Assembly (NCBI GenBank): GCA_026873275.1
Contig: JANTUC010000004.1
Span: 1,426,001 to 1,490,000, forward strand
DNA length: 64,000 bases
Direction: 5' to 3'
Source of the DNA: Pseudopithomyces maydicus
Taxonomy: Eukaryota > Ascomycota > Dothideomycetes > Pleosporales > Didymosphaeriaceae
Shown one piece after another: positions 11,470 through 21,919 of this stretch. A program made the position numbers and the translations under genes. How positions within the stretch are numbered: the stretch's first letter is position 1; each line of letters starts with the position of its first letter. The notes below the pieces were generated by a model. It ran no database searches. It was given only the letters and a program-made list of their open reading frames with translations, and had not been told where the DNA came from.

Positions 11470-13178
11470 CCATGCGCACGCCTTGGTTCGCAATCAAAAT
11501 CGGACAAGGAAAAACGAGGCATTCGGCTCTCTTGGCCATATGGAGCTAAACACAGACGTGCAATCGTGAGCAAAGCGCCGACGGTTTCTACCAAGCTCGA
11601 AGTTCATGATGCTCGAATTCTGCATATCTCCAGTGGAGATATCGAACGGCACAATCAGTTCAGGAAGGCATTTACCGAGAAAAGTGAGAAAACGATCTCC
11701 GTTATATTCAACAACAATGCTAATTTATCCAGAGACTATATGGCAATTGCAGGAGTTGGACATACCAATGGTTCCTGCGGTGTTGGTGGAGGTCGAAAAC
11801 GAAGACCGATATCAATACTGTAAGTGTTTCAAGCATATGTCTCTCGAGTTACGTATGGTCAACTAGTTGCATATGCACTTGTATATTGAGGCGATCGATG
11901 TCAACACCCATTGTCAATGCCACCACAGTTCCATGACTAATCAGTGTAGTCCAGCATACTGCGTCAAAAGCACTTGCCATTTTTGGACACAATCCAACAG
12001 AATTAGGCAATGCATTAATCAAGATCGCTCTAGCTAGTGATACGGCATCTGCAACCGCAGTACGTGAGTCAATTCTGGCGTTTTCCGCACTTCATCGACA
12101 CGGCATTCATGAACAAGCTATGGAGAGTAAGATAGCTGCGTTGGAAGCCCTCAAAGTCACAGCCGCGAGCGAATTCGGTTCCTTGAAAGCTATTCAACAT
12201 ATTGCTACGGGAATGCTTTTGTGTTCATTTGAGGTATGGCTTGTTAGGTCTATGTTTAACAATACCAGTTCCCTCAACTGACTAACTGTGGCAGATTCAG
12301 CAGGCATCTTGCACTTCAGAAGATTGGATGAAATATCTGCGGGGCGTTAAAGACGTCATGAGATCTTCAAATCTACAGAATCTGGAGCAGTACGGAGACT
12401 TGACGATCCTGTTTGACTGGGTGTACTATCAAGATGTTCTGGCTAGATTCAGCCTTCGTCACTGGTATAAGCAGACCAACACATCAGCGACCGCAATCTT
12501 ACAAGAGACCTGTGTATCATTGAATTTGGAGAATGACAGATTAGATTGGCCTGACCAGGTAAGAGTTCACATATTCTAGACCATAACAATTGACACTTAT
12601 CTGTAAGGTAGTCCATACCCAGGACCTCATCTTCAGTTGGGATCATTGTCTTATTGTCAGAGCTCTGCCAGGCAATACCATCCCCACTCTGTGGTTTAAG
12701 TATTTCAGAGCGCGAAGAACGCAAGCAGTTTCTAGAAATACTGGAATGGAAGATCAGAAGCACCGAAACGCTTGAATCAACACAGATGAATACCAAGGGG
12801 GCATTATCCCTTGAGTTGTACAAGATAGCTATGCTTGTATACCTCAATAGAGTGACGAAAGGTCAGCTCAAGCAGATAGTTGATCTGCAGACGCAAATCG
12901 ATCGAGCGTTTGAGATACTTGCGAAACTGGACACGTGCGAACGGCAGTTTCCAATTTTTGTATTGGGTTGCGAAGCTCAATGCGATATTCAGCGGGCTGT
13001 CGTTCTAGATGCCATCTCGAGAACCATGGATTCTGCTAGTTCTCGTTCGCTGAATCATGCACGGCTGTTATTACAGGCTCTGTGGGCACATGATGATTTG
13101 TCTGATGGGAAGACGCAATACTGGGGGAAAATAAGCTACGTTATCAGTTGCTGCACCATTATGCCATCTTTTGCTTAG
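11470..13178 (+). CDS. Fungal transcription factor (Zn2Cys6-type, Fungal_trans_2-like), N-terminus unresolved
   Basis: Exons: an N-terminal exon ending at 11683, then 11733-11819, 11950-12233, 12295-12558 and 12612-13178. All joins are in phase. The start is approximate. GIRLSWP with a following RRAIVSKAP is the segment that normally comes right after the zinc cluster in this family, followed by SGDIERHNQF and ELDIPMVPAVLVE. The body (FQHTASKALAIFGHNPTELG, LLCSFEIQQASCTSEDW, ELCQAIPSPL, ALWAHDDLSDGK) is the regulatory domain typical of proteins related to arginine-metabolism regulators. The six-cysteine cluster itself is not visible upstream; only one candidate cysteine (PPPCARLG) lies in frame. 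It may be encoded by an exon I cannot find, or lost. It is predicted to be a nuclear regulator of an unknown target. Confidence 0.75.
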
Positions 13179-13261
13179 GATAGATTTGAATCTATACGAT
13201 TGTTTGTTTCCAAAGCTTCGGAGTGAAGTGAAGACTAGAAACGTTGAAACTTCAACCCAAC

Positions 13262-13572
13262 TTATTTACTTTCCCCAGCAGCCGGTGGATTCGGCGCAGC
13301 GCTCGCCCCTGACTTTGCCGCATTCGCACCTTTGGTTCCCTCGGCCGCACCTCCGGATGACCCTGAGATGGCGCCCGAGACTGCCTCCTTTGCATCCTTG
13401 GCTTTGGAGCTCTGCTCTTATCAACACGCGTGTGACAATACACATTGATGTTTGCCATGTAGATGTTTTTCCGTCTAAAACACTAGAGAGAATGGGAAGT
13501 GCTTACTAGCGAAGAGCCGCCTGGAGGGCCGCCACCATGAGCGGTATTGATTTGAGGGATGTTGTCGGCCAT
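13262..13572 (-). CDS. Small Ala/Gly/Ser-rich conserved-type protein
   Basis: Two exons, 13572-13507 and 13414-13262, give 72 residues. It starts MADNIPQINTAHGGGPPGG, and after the intron becomes Lys/Ala/Gly/Ser-rich (KAKDAKEAVSGAISGSSGG) with AAPNPPAAGESK at the end. It has no signal peptide or hydrophobic segment and is probably disordered. The function is unknown. The 3' end lies 83 bp from the 3' end of the transcription factor, so the two genes converge. Confidence 0.55.
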
Positions 13573-13987
13573 TGCACAAATATGGGAGGGACTACTATGG
13601 AGAGATGTCTTTCTTTTGAGACCAAGGGGAATGGGCGTAGTGCTGATGGAATCAAGACTTTGGATAATGATAAGGCGTGATGGGAGGGATGAGGGTGTGT
13701 TATGGGCAGGAGGGAATGGGTCGTGGCATGACATCACGGAAATTCGGTGATGATGACGTGGGATATACGGAGATGACCAATGAGCAAATTTTGCTGTATG
13801 AGTAGCCTAGATGTGGAAAACACTCTGTGGCTTGTATAAGGTGTTTCGATTGCGTCAATATACAACATGAGGTGATTGGGCCGCAAAAGCCAGCAATGTG
13901 TGAGAACAGTAGAACGTAAGGTCACGTAGTAATTTTGTTGTGAGTGGTATCAGGTTGGATGTATCATGATGAATGGCGAATGGTGCC
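13573..13987. other. Intergenic
   Basis: Promoter of the small protein and 3' flank of the RBR gene. No further gene is seen. Confidence 0.5.
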
Positions 13988-15397
13988 TCAACTATCCTGT
14001 GCGTTGATTTCCATTTGGATGCGCATGGCCTCCTGCTCCCAAAAATCGGCGACCTGATCGGCGCCACGTGCACCACCAAATTGCACTTCACCGTTCGCCA
14101 TGTCTCCCTCGGCCATTTCCATCAGCCTATTAAAGCAACTCTTGTTCTTGGGATTGTTGAAATGACCATAAGGGTTCTCTGGAGTGAGCCATGCGCCACA
14201 CAGGTAGCAAAAGTGCGTCTTACACTGGAAACAAGTCATGTGATTACAGCCATATGACTTCTGACAAGGCACGGCGCATGTGGGGCATGGCGACGTGTTC
14301 TTCATGATGAAGTTGAGTGATGCTTGGTCTTCCTCAGTGAGCTGTGTGCTGTCACGCGGTTCACAGCGGACGAAGTCGCCATGCCACGAAGCAAGACAGA
14401 TGGTGCAGAAGGCGAGCGTGCAGTCTTCACAGACAGCCAGGCGATCCATCCCTGAAGTACCGATTCGCCGCTTCTCAGGCCCATTTTTTGTTTGTTCGTC
14501 ATGGGGAGATGTTTCCACCGTCTCCTCGACTTCTGAATCAGAGTCGACCATTTCACGTACATCCTTGATTTTGGGGTATTTGCTGGTTCGCATCGCACCT
14601 TGACACCATGCGCGAGGGCAGTGAATGATGGTCGGATCGGCCTCAATCTTCTTCTTCCGCCTAATCTTCGCATAGCGCTCTACCGCTTCCAGTGACAATG
14701 GGATCTGTAGCAACTCTTTTGGTGACAGCGTACGCTCCTTTCTCTTGCCGCCCGGTTTCTTTCCACAGTCTGTAGACATGCACTTGACATTGTTCACATC
14801 TCCCTCCTTGATGCAATTGTTGTAGTAATCCTGAAGACAATGGACGCAGAAAACATGGTTGCACCTCTCCATGCGGTAGCACATGGAACCCTTTTTTGGC
14901 TCCAGACATACGTCGCAATCAAAGGTCTCCTTGTCGAACAGTTCCTTCTTCATGCGTTCGCTGTGTTCCAGAAATTCGGTCCTCGTACTGTCTGGGAGCG
15001 AGACACCGGACAGGTCGAAGGTTGCCTCGGCTGCCTCTTGGAGGTAGCTGATGTATGCGAAGAGCATTTGACCACGGCTGTATTCTTCCCATAGCGAATG
15101 GGCGTCCTTTTCCAATCTTTGCACGGTGTGGATTGGAAGCCACGACGGGGACGTGGTGATGTGGACGCTGGGCGGGGAATGGGCCGGGTATTGGAGGGGA
15201 AGATGGAGGTCGAGTCGCAGTGGAGGAAGGTAGGGTATCCTGTTCACGTGTTGCGAAGGGTGGAAGGTGATGGGTAGTGGTTTCGCGGGTGCAACCAGGA
15301 GGTCGATGTGTGCGGTGAATGGCTCGTCGAGGACCAGCTCGGGGTATATAGATTGGAGGGTCTCGAGCTCCTCGGCACGCTCGTCGTCGGCCGCCAT
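13988..15397 (-). CDS. RBR-type E3 ubiquitin ligase, RNF14/Itt1-like
   Basis: Single exon, 469 residues from the ATG at 15397; the longer frame to 15418 opens with a non-ATG codon. An RWD domain comes first (ERAEELETLQSIYPELVLDE). RING1 follows at about residues 170-220 (CDVCLEPKKGSMCYRMERC, NHVFCVHCLQDYY), then an IBR region (HCPRAWCQGAM, CEDCTLAFCTICLASWHG). RING2 is CPTCAVPCQKSYGCNHMTC with FCYLCGAWL; the cysteine in YGCNHM is the expected ubiquitin-thioester residue. This domain order is that of human RNF14 and yeast Itt1. These act on translation-linked substrates, which is family knowledge. Divergent from CAX4, with starts 412 bp apart. Confidence 0.92.
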   Translation of the reverse strand: MAADDERAEELETLQSIYPELVLDEPFTAHIDLLVAPAKPLPITFHPSQHVNRIPYLPPLRLDLHLPLQYPAHSPPSVHITTSPSWLPIHTVQRLEKDAHSLWEEYSRGQMLFAYISYLQEAAEATFDLSGVSLPDSTRTEFLEHSERMKKELFDKETFDCDVCLEPKKGSMCYRMERCNHVFCVHCLQDYYNNCIKEGDVNNVKCMSTDCGKKPGGKRKERTLSPKELLQIPLSLEAVERYAKIRRKKKIEADPTIIHCPRAWCQGAMRTSKYPKIKDVREMVDSDSEVEETVETSPHDEQTKNGPEKRRIGTSGMDRLAVCEDCTLAFCTICLASWHGDFVRCEPRDSTQLTEEDQASLNFIMKNTSPCPTCAVPCQKSYGCNHMTCFQCKTHFCYLCGAWLTPENPYGHFNNPKNKSCFNRLMEMAEGDMANGEVQFGGARGADQVADFWEQEAMRIQMEINAQDS

Positions 15398-15732
15398 GGG
15401 GTCGAGCAGGTTATGCAAGGGCGTGGAAGGGTGGTGTGTGTGAGTTATCGGGACGTCGTCTTGTTGCTATTGTGGCACGCTATCAAGAGTGGAGGATGCG
15501 GAGATTGGTGGGTCGTCGGGGTCGTGTAGAGGGGATCGACGGCGCGACGGCGCAGAACGACGTGATAGATATGGCATCCTGAGCCACGGTCGAACTTGGT
15601 CTTTGGTACAAGAAGGGCGGCAGCAGATGAGGGCTAGACTTGCATGGTCAGACCCGCCGCCACCGCATAGATGGCCCGTGCCAAGCTCCCGAGGTCTGCG
15701 ACCCTGCCAATGCCGACCACCTGCATCGTCAT

Positions 15733-15790
15733 GAGCCGCCACCACCACCACCGCCGCTACCACCACCGCTACCACCACCACCACCACACA
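15733..15790. repeat. CAC/ACC trinucleotide repeat
   Basis: Imperfect CAC/CCG/TAC triplets in the presumed 5' leader of the dolichyldiphosphatase gene, about 20 bp before its ATG. Confidence 0.85.
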
Positions 15791-15809
15791 TACAACCACA
15801 GCCGCAAAC

Positions 15810-16615
15810 ATGGAGGACCCGCCTCTTGCGTCGCTGTCCCTGACCCATGTCCATTATGTACCATAGTGCTGCCAGGCGTCTCGGTACAGCTTGTGCTGAC
15901 CAAGGTCCCAGAATCCCGCCGACCGCATCTCATACCTCTGCGCATGGCTCGCGCTTGTTCCGCAAGGGCTCTGCGTCGTCTACGCAACGCTGATATGGAG
16001 CAATCGCGAAATCGAGATCATGCTGATGTTCGCCGGTCAGATGGCATGCGAAGCCCTCAACTGGTGTCTGAAGCGCTGGATCAAGGAGGAGCGACCGCGG
16101 GGTAACGTCGCTTCCTACCTCGCCCCTCCCAGCACTGACAAAGCTCCTCAGAAATGCACGGCAAAGGCTACGGCATGCCCTCTTCCCACGCCCAGTTCGT
16201 CAGCTTCTTCTCCATCACCCTGGCCCTCTTCCTCCTCTTCCGCCACGTGCCTCACCCGACCCACACCCACACGCCTTTCACCTTCTTCCAGCGCCTAGTC
16301 CTCTCCGTCTTGGCACTCTTCTCAGCCGCCGCCGTCGCCGTGAGTCGCATCTACCTCAGCTACCACACCCAGAAGCAGGTTCTAGTAGGCTGTCTTGCCG
16401 GCGCTGTCTGCGCCCTGCTCTGGTTCGCCTTCACCACGTACCTGCGGAGAGCCGGATGGGTAGAATGGATACTTGAAACCGAACTAGCTCGCCTGTTCAG
16501 GGTCAGGGACCTGGTCGTGCAGGAAGACCTGGTTGACTCGGGCTGGGCGCGATGGGTAGAGAGAAGACAGACACAGCCGCCTGCATTGCGGGTTCAAGCG
16601 AAGAAGACGAGGTGA
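15810..16615 (+). CDS. CAX4: Dolichyldiphosphatase (PAP2 family)
   Basis: Hydrolyses dolichyl pyrophosphate in the ER lumen so that the lipid can be recycled for N-glycosylation. Exons 15810-15857, 15912-16101 and 16152-16615 sum to 702 nt (233 residues). It opens MEDPPLASLSLTHVHY, continues NPADRISYLCAWLALVPQGL and contains the three phosphatase motifs: KRWIKEERPR, then GKGYGMPSSHAQF, then SRIYLSYHTQKQVLVG. Several hydrophobic segments fit a multispanning ER protein. Length and motifs match the Cax4/Cwh8/DOLPP1 family. Confidence 0.93.
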
Positions 16616-16655
16616 AAGGCCATTTGACTGGGCCGACAATTCTGGTTCCATCTAT

Positions 16656-17724
16656 CTACACCATCGTCCACTGCTGCATGCCATCCGGGCGATCCGCAAA
16701 AGCGAATGCCACAGCGTACGCCGCGAAAGAAGTACAAGGGGGATCGCTGTGACCAGTCCACCTTGGATCGACGACTTCTGAACCAAAGCTACGAGGCACA
16801 GGCACAATCCCGCAAATGCCAGCGACACGAGCATGTATCTATTCAAAGTCAGCCGAGAGCAAATAACACGTAAACCTTTCACCGTCACCATACATCTTGT
16901 TGTACGTCACCCTGCGGCTCTGCAGGCTGAGGTACATCAATGCAAAGACGGACCATATGCCAAGGACGCTGCAAAGTATCAGTGCCAAGCAAACCTGCTA
17001 ATGATCATGACATACGCCCATGCAAGAACAGGTTTTACTGCCTCGTCGTTTCGCATCATGAAGTACAACACGCTAGTAATACCCATCATGGGCCCCACCA
17101 CACTCTTTGCCGCGCCCATGAAATACCCGCCCCAGAGGAAAAGCATACCGGTACATGTCCCGATGGCTATCGGTGGTATCTGGTGCGGCCCCACTGCCTC
17201 TGGGAACGCGAACGGTCCACTGCCCAATACCAGTTGCTGATCCATAGCAGCAGTCGGCGCAACGAGAGCAGCAAAAGTGAGTGCTGCGACGTATCGAGGC
17301 GCCATCTGGCCTTGGAAACGTCGAATAGCCGCAAGTACCAGCTTGGGACCATCCAGCATATCCGTGCCCATGTCCGGGTCTGGAAGAGGATGAGGTCCTG
17401 GCTCCGAACGCGGCTCGTTATCAGTTGTGCAAGTACTGACGCGAGCTGCGTGCATGCCCTCTCCAGCTTTGATCATTGCTTTTTTGCGAAGCTCAAATTC
17501 CTTCATCGCATTGTCGATGCGTGCATCCATCTCACTCATGTGTAGGAAGAGGGCATAAGTCGACTCATGGATGGTCGACTCTAGTTCCGCGAACTGCTTC
17601 TCGTAGAGGACTAATCACCAATCAATACCAATTTTACAGGTGATATGGGAGCATTGTCTTGAGATGCGCCCATATGCGGTCAATGACCCAACGGGAAAGG
17701 GTCTGGAAACTTACTTGATGACAT
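16656..17724 (-). CDS. Uncharacterised membrane protein, family copy A (one frameshift)
   Basis: Exons 17724-17715 (ten nt), 17610-17016, 16968-16876 and 16838-16656. The N-terminus has a hydrophilic, coiled-coil-like stretch (LYEKQFAELESTIHESTYAL) and an acidic/proline linker. Several membrane segments follow, with a conserved core PMMGITSVLYFMMRNDEAVK and a late RYMLVSLAFAGLCLCLVAL. Copy B at 20009-20675 shares this core. The last exon has a -1 shift at the G run 16738-16742; adding one base aligns the tail with copy B (PPCTSFAAYAVAF versus PPCTSFAAYSVAY) and gives 882 nt, a multiple of three. Function unknown. Confidence 0.7.
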
Positions 17725-18333
17725 GTTGAATACTATATAACGCACCTAGCTTCGAACAAGGCTTGATTCCACCCCTTTGACCGAGACTGAGAATTGATGG
17801 TCTTCCGCAGAGGTGCCGACTGCGGAGCTTTTGGGGAGCCGTAAGATTCTGCTCGCGTGGCCGCCTACGGCAAGCTTGAACCGGGTTCGTTCGCCTTTAA
17901 CACCGGTGAGGGCGTCTCTATACGCACATGTTTCACGTAAAGAACTTTTCTATTGGCTGAGGGGTCAACTTTTACAGCAGCCCCCACGAATACGAACCTT
18001 TGGCGTTCATACCCGCGGCAAGACACAAGGCTAAGGCAATTAACATGTTGCCCTTTCATGCTCCGCATGGGCTCATGACATGCTTCACCGGATCGATTGG
18101 ACATACTAAGCCAGAACGTATTGTCTCCTGAATTAAACTACCCATGTAGCCGTGGACATTTGCCGTTCAAGAGCTGCCTTCCGTCATATTCGGCAAGAAA
18201 ACGTCCCGTACCTTCATCTCAGCGAAAAAATGAGTATTTGTAGCGATAAAGCCGCAAAGTGGCGGAGGCAAGGGTTTCGCGAATCGAAGTATGCTCTCCT
18301 CTTTCGGGCTTTGCGATAGACAATTCACTCAAT
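17725..18333. other. Intergenic
   Basis: Divergent promoter region between copy A (minus) and the next frame (plus). No coding region supported. Confidence 0.45.
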
Positions 18334-19134
18334 ATGCATAGAGGACATTGGGATCAGAATATCCGCGGTGCACATTGCAATTACGAAAAAGAGGCGCTAT
18401 TGCTGAATATGAGATGTTGCGAGCAAGACAGCGCTAACAAAGCTAGAATTGCGAGTTCCTGCACGAACAGGATGGATTCACTCATCACTCCATCGCATTA
18501 CGAAACGCCCAGATACCTGCCACAAAACGACTGTAACGAGGATAAGAAAGAAGAATCCATGGGTTCATGGCCTTATGGATCACCTGACGATGTACTGCAC
18601 GTATCTGTTTTGACGCATCGACAAATGTCTGAAAGGCTCTGTAACCTTGACACACCCAATACACGCGAGCATTTGCGACCATATGATCGCGCCGTTACAC
18701 TTACCTGCAGCTTCCTTGCTGCCAGTGGAGCCGCGTATTACGAGTCGTCAAGACCGGGTAAAGGACGACAACTTTCTTGCGATACAAATAAAGACGGCAC
18801 GATGGTTCACGATCTGGTGCTGCTAGCTATCCTTCAGCGATTAGGACCCGACGTTCTCGCACTGTTTGTTTTTACTACCGCGACGAGAGCGATCTATAGA
18901 CTCAACAAGCAACATCAACGTCAAGATTACTTTGTGTTGTGCGGTATTGTTTTTGGGACCATTGCGGGCATGGCTGTGCATCGGGACTTGCAGAGCACCA
19001 TGCTGAAAGCTGTACCGTGGGCAATACTTGTCGCTCTGTTGGCATACACAGTTGTATGTAAGGTGTGGACTAGCAAGAATGATGTCCAAGCACTGATGAA
19101 GTGGTGTCGGGATGGGAGACAGTGTGCTGTATAA
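18334..19134 (+). CDS. Orphan membrane protein, unknown
   Basis: A 266-residue frame from the ATG at 18334; the frame is open upstream to about 18259. The N-terminal half is hydrophilic and Cys/Arg-rich. The C-terminal half carries three hydrophobic segments: LVLLAILQRLGPDVLALFVF, then DYFVLCGIVFGTIAGMAV, then LKAVPWAILVALLAYTVVCK. No family recognised. It sits between the two tandem copies of another membrane-protein family. Coding status is supported only by length and the membrane pattern. Confidence 0.45.
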   Translation: MHRGHWDQNIRGAHCNYEKEALLLNMRCCEQDSANKARIASSCTNRMDSLITPSHYETPRYLPQNDCNEDKKEESMGSWPYGSPDDVLHVSVLTHRQMSERLCNLDTPNTREHLRPYDRAVTLTCSFLAASGAAYYESSRPGKGRQLSCDTNKDGTMVHDLVLLAILQRLGPDVLALFVFTTATRAIYRLNKQHQRQDYFVLCGIVFGTIAGMAVHRDLQSTMLKAVPWAILVALLAYTVVCKVWTSKNDVQALMKWCRDGRQCAV

Positions 19135-20008
19135 TGACGCCGACTAGATCTTCCGTCAAGATGATATATGTATCGAGATGATGTGTTTCTTTAATTGGTA
19201 TATATACGATGATGTTTGTAATCCGTATCTCTTGGAAGGCACCTCTTACTAAGACTTGTTCTCAACTATTTCTCGGCCTGTCGTCAACAATAGCCACGTC
19301 ATCCGCAGACCATCAGCCGATGAGGCGGCGGTCGCGGAAACCACATTCCTCTCCCCGCCTCACGAGTCATTCCAGTCCAACACGTAACTATACAGACCTT
19401 CCTAGATGTGGCATCAGTGGAAAACGACTTTTTCATATTCAACACAATCCCATTGTCTACATGGTCCAAAGACCCACTGTACAACCTATTTACTGGCCAC
19501 AAAGCAGCAGTCATGTAACATAGTCACAGCCATGCGGACAGTTCTTATGATGAATTCTATTGTAAAGGAAAGCACGATCGTACTAACATCGAGCATTTCG
19601 ACCTTTGGGTAGGCTCCGTATTGCCTCACGGAGCGTAGGGCTTCAAAGTGGAGATTAATGTGCGAACTTGTATAAATATCAATGGAAATAAGACTTCGCG
19701 ATCACTGTGGCCCGGGAAGGCCATCAGAACTGATACTATCCTAACAACATTCGTGTTGCAGTTTTCAGCAGTGTTTTTCAATGCCCACAGTGCCATGACT
19801 TCATCAACTCAAACAAACCAAATAATCTCGTTATCCGCGTCTGCTTACTATCTATTTAAGAGCTGAAAGTCTGAAAGTGCCTTACACATAACCGTAGGTG
19901 TAACATATTACGATACACCTCAGCTGCCCATGACTGCACTTATACGTTGCTTTGCATCGTTGAACTTCACTACTCGTATTTTGCCTTCCTAACTCAAAAA
20001 GTATGCCG
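19135..20008. other. Intergenic
   Basis: No convincing gene; only short unsupported frames. Confidence 0.5.
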
Positions 20009-20675
20009 TTAAACTTCAAGGGTGTGGTGCTCCCGGACTCTTCCAGGGAAAAAATAGGCAACACTATACGCAGCAAATGAAGTGCAAGGTGGAATGACAG
20101 TGACAAGTCCGTTTTGAAGTGATGAACGCTGCAGCAAAGCGATGACAGCCATGCATACGCAGGCAAACGAAATACTGAGGAAAATGTATCTGTGAGGTTT
20201 AATTAGTTGTTTCCAGGTGCCGGAGACGAGCGCGCCCTTCCACTCACAGCCGGCGGTTGCTCACACGATGACATTGCAGCATGAAATATGTCAAGCCAAA
20301 GAAGAGCCAGGCCCCGAACATCCTTATTATGTCAGCGATCTCCCCGCGATATAGGATGTCAATGTGGCCGCAAAGAAGCGCGACTTACATCCACGCTAGC
20401 CTGGGATTAATAGCGGAATCGTTACGCATCATGAGCCACAGTATGCTTGAGATCCCCATAAGCGGACCCAGCAGATTGTCAGAAACGGTCGCAGCCATGC
20501 CTCCAAAGACGAAGAAGCATTGGATGAATGCACCTTGCCTGGCGCTATCCTGGCCAGTGCCAGAGTCTCTGATTGGGCCCAGAGCATACCCGTGATCAAA
20601 GGCTGCCACACACGGTATAGTCGTGGCGTAAAGAAGGCAGACGCATACACGAGTCCGCCAATAAGTCATATTCAT
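20009..20675 (-). CDS. Uncharacterised membrane protein, family copy B
   Basis: Exons 20675-20389, 20322-20248 and 20189-20009 sum to 543 nt (180 residues). It starts MNMTYWRTRVCVCLLYATT, which resembles a signal peptide. The core PLMGISSILWLMMRNDSAIN and MMFGAWLFFGLTYFMLQC match copy A, as do the intron positions and the end YIFLSISFACVCMAVIALLQ. Copy B lacks the N-terminal coiled-coil and linker of copy A. Its frame is intact. Function unknown; the two copies are 2.3 kb apart in the same orientation, so duplication is the simplest explanation. Confidence 0.65.
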
Positions 20676-21601
20676 GTGACAAGATTGATGCTTGGGCAAG
20701 AACCACTTGAAATATAACTCGGTGATGTTTGCAGCGCGCAGTGATGGAGAGGGTTCAAGTGTGTCTGAGCTGGCGAATCAGGTGAGTGCGCAAATGAGGA
20801 ATGGTAAATCGGTGCTTGCTCAGAGTTTGAGTCAACGAAGACTGAATGAGCGCTTCCAACAGCTGCGACAGACTGGAGGGCATCTACGATTATTGTATGG
20901 AACTATGATATCCGTGCGGCTCTACCAGAGATGGTTCGCAAAAAAGCGGAGTGTGAGGCAACAGATCAGTAGGCAACCACTTGTGGTCCGAGCAGCTTAA
21001 GGATCTATCATTTGTAGTCTGAGCCATCCTGGGATGTGCATTGCAGTATGCATTTGAATGATTTATTTCAAGCCACATCAGTATAGACGAGCCAATCCTT
21101 TGACCTGATCACTGGCCGGTGGCGCTGCTGAACTCCAATAAGCACCCACATATCCGGTGCAAGCGTCCCTTGGACACGTATGCCTTGTGCCAGATCTCAT
21201 CATTAGACTTTGCAACCATACGAATGATCCTATCATATCTATTGCTAAGGAAGTCGAGACTGTAATTATCACCAGGTGCACACAATTATCTTTATAGCGT
21301 TGTGTATTTCAGTATTGGACATGATAGACTTGAGCATCACCAAAAACAGCCGCACAGAAGATATTCGCACCGATTCTTCATTCAGTTAATTTGATGAACA
21401 GGTGAAATAATGATTATAATTGTAGGGAGCCGACCAAGTGATATGAGTTTCAAATTCTTACAATCAAGGTATTGGGAACTCACAGAGAGAATTTGTTATC
21501 GAGTATCGAAACCCTACATATGATATCTGGTATCTCAAGTTTCTTGAACTGCTCGCCCTTTACAGTTGTCAATTTAAAGGTGAGGAGACACTTGTGCATT
21601 T

Positions 21602-21620
21602 CAAGGTTCCAAGGTTCCAA
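21602..21620. repeat. 8-bp tandem repeat (CAAGGTTC x2+)
   Basis: Two full units plus a partial third. Same octamer family as 7382-7413 (reverse complement) and 40101-40123. Confidence 0.85.
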
Positions 21621-21875
21621 GTTTGCACAACACATGACTTCTTAAGATACATCACCTGATACCTGATTATGATTTTCCAAAAAATGTGCATGAAGAATCG
21701 TAATCAACTAAAATTAGAATAAAAGAATTCTTCCTTTTCAAAGTATAAAAGGGTGTTTATTGAAGAATGAGTAAATCATGAAGATATAGGATGACTTGAT
21801 TATCGTTTGTTCGATCCAGTTCATAGATAGAGTCAGATGGTAGTGATTGTTTATGGATCGAATGTGGAATTGAGG

Positions 21876-21919
21876 ACCGACATTCCCGTAGTCTTTTTTC
21901 TCTCTCTGGGAATGTCGGT
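21876..21919. repeat. 12-bp inverted repeat (hairpin)
   Basis: ACCGACATTCCC at 21876-21887 is perfectly reverse-complemented at 21908-21919, with a 20-nt T/C-rich loop. It could form a stem-loop or be a transposon relic. No flanking gene explains it. Confidence 0.7.

Noticed and set aside
11022..11539. Minus-strand frames opposite the transcription factor N-terminus
   Set aside because: They use two frames with a stop between, match no family, and overlap the region needed for the regulator's 5' end.
20692..21000. 102-codon plus-strand frame rich in Gln/Arg
   Set aside because: No family resemblance and no supporting context; left as an unsupported frame.
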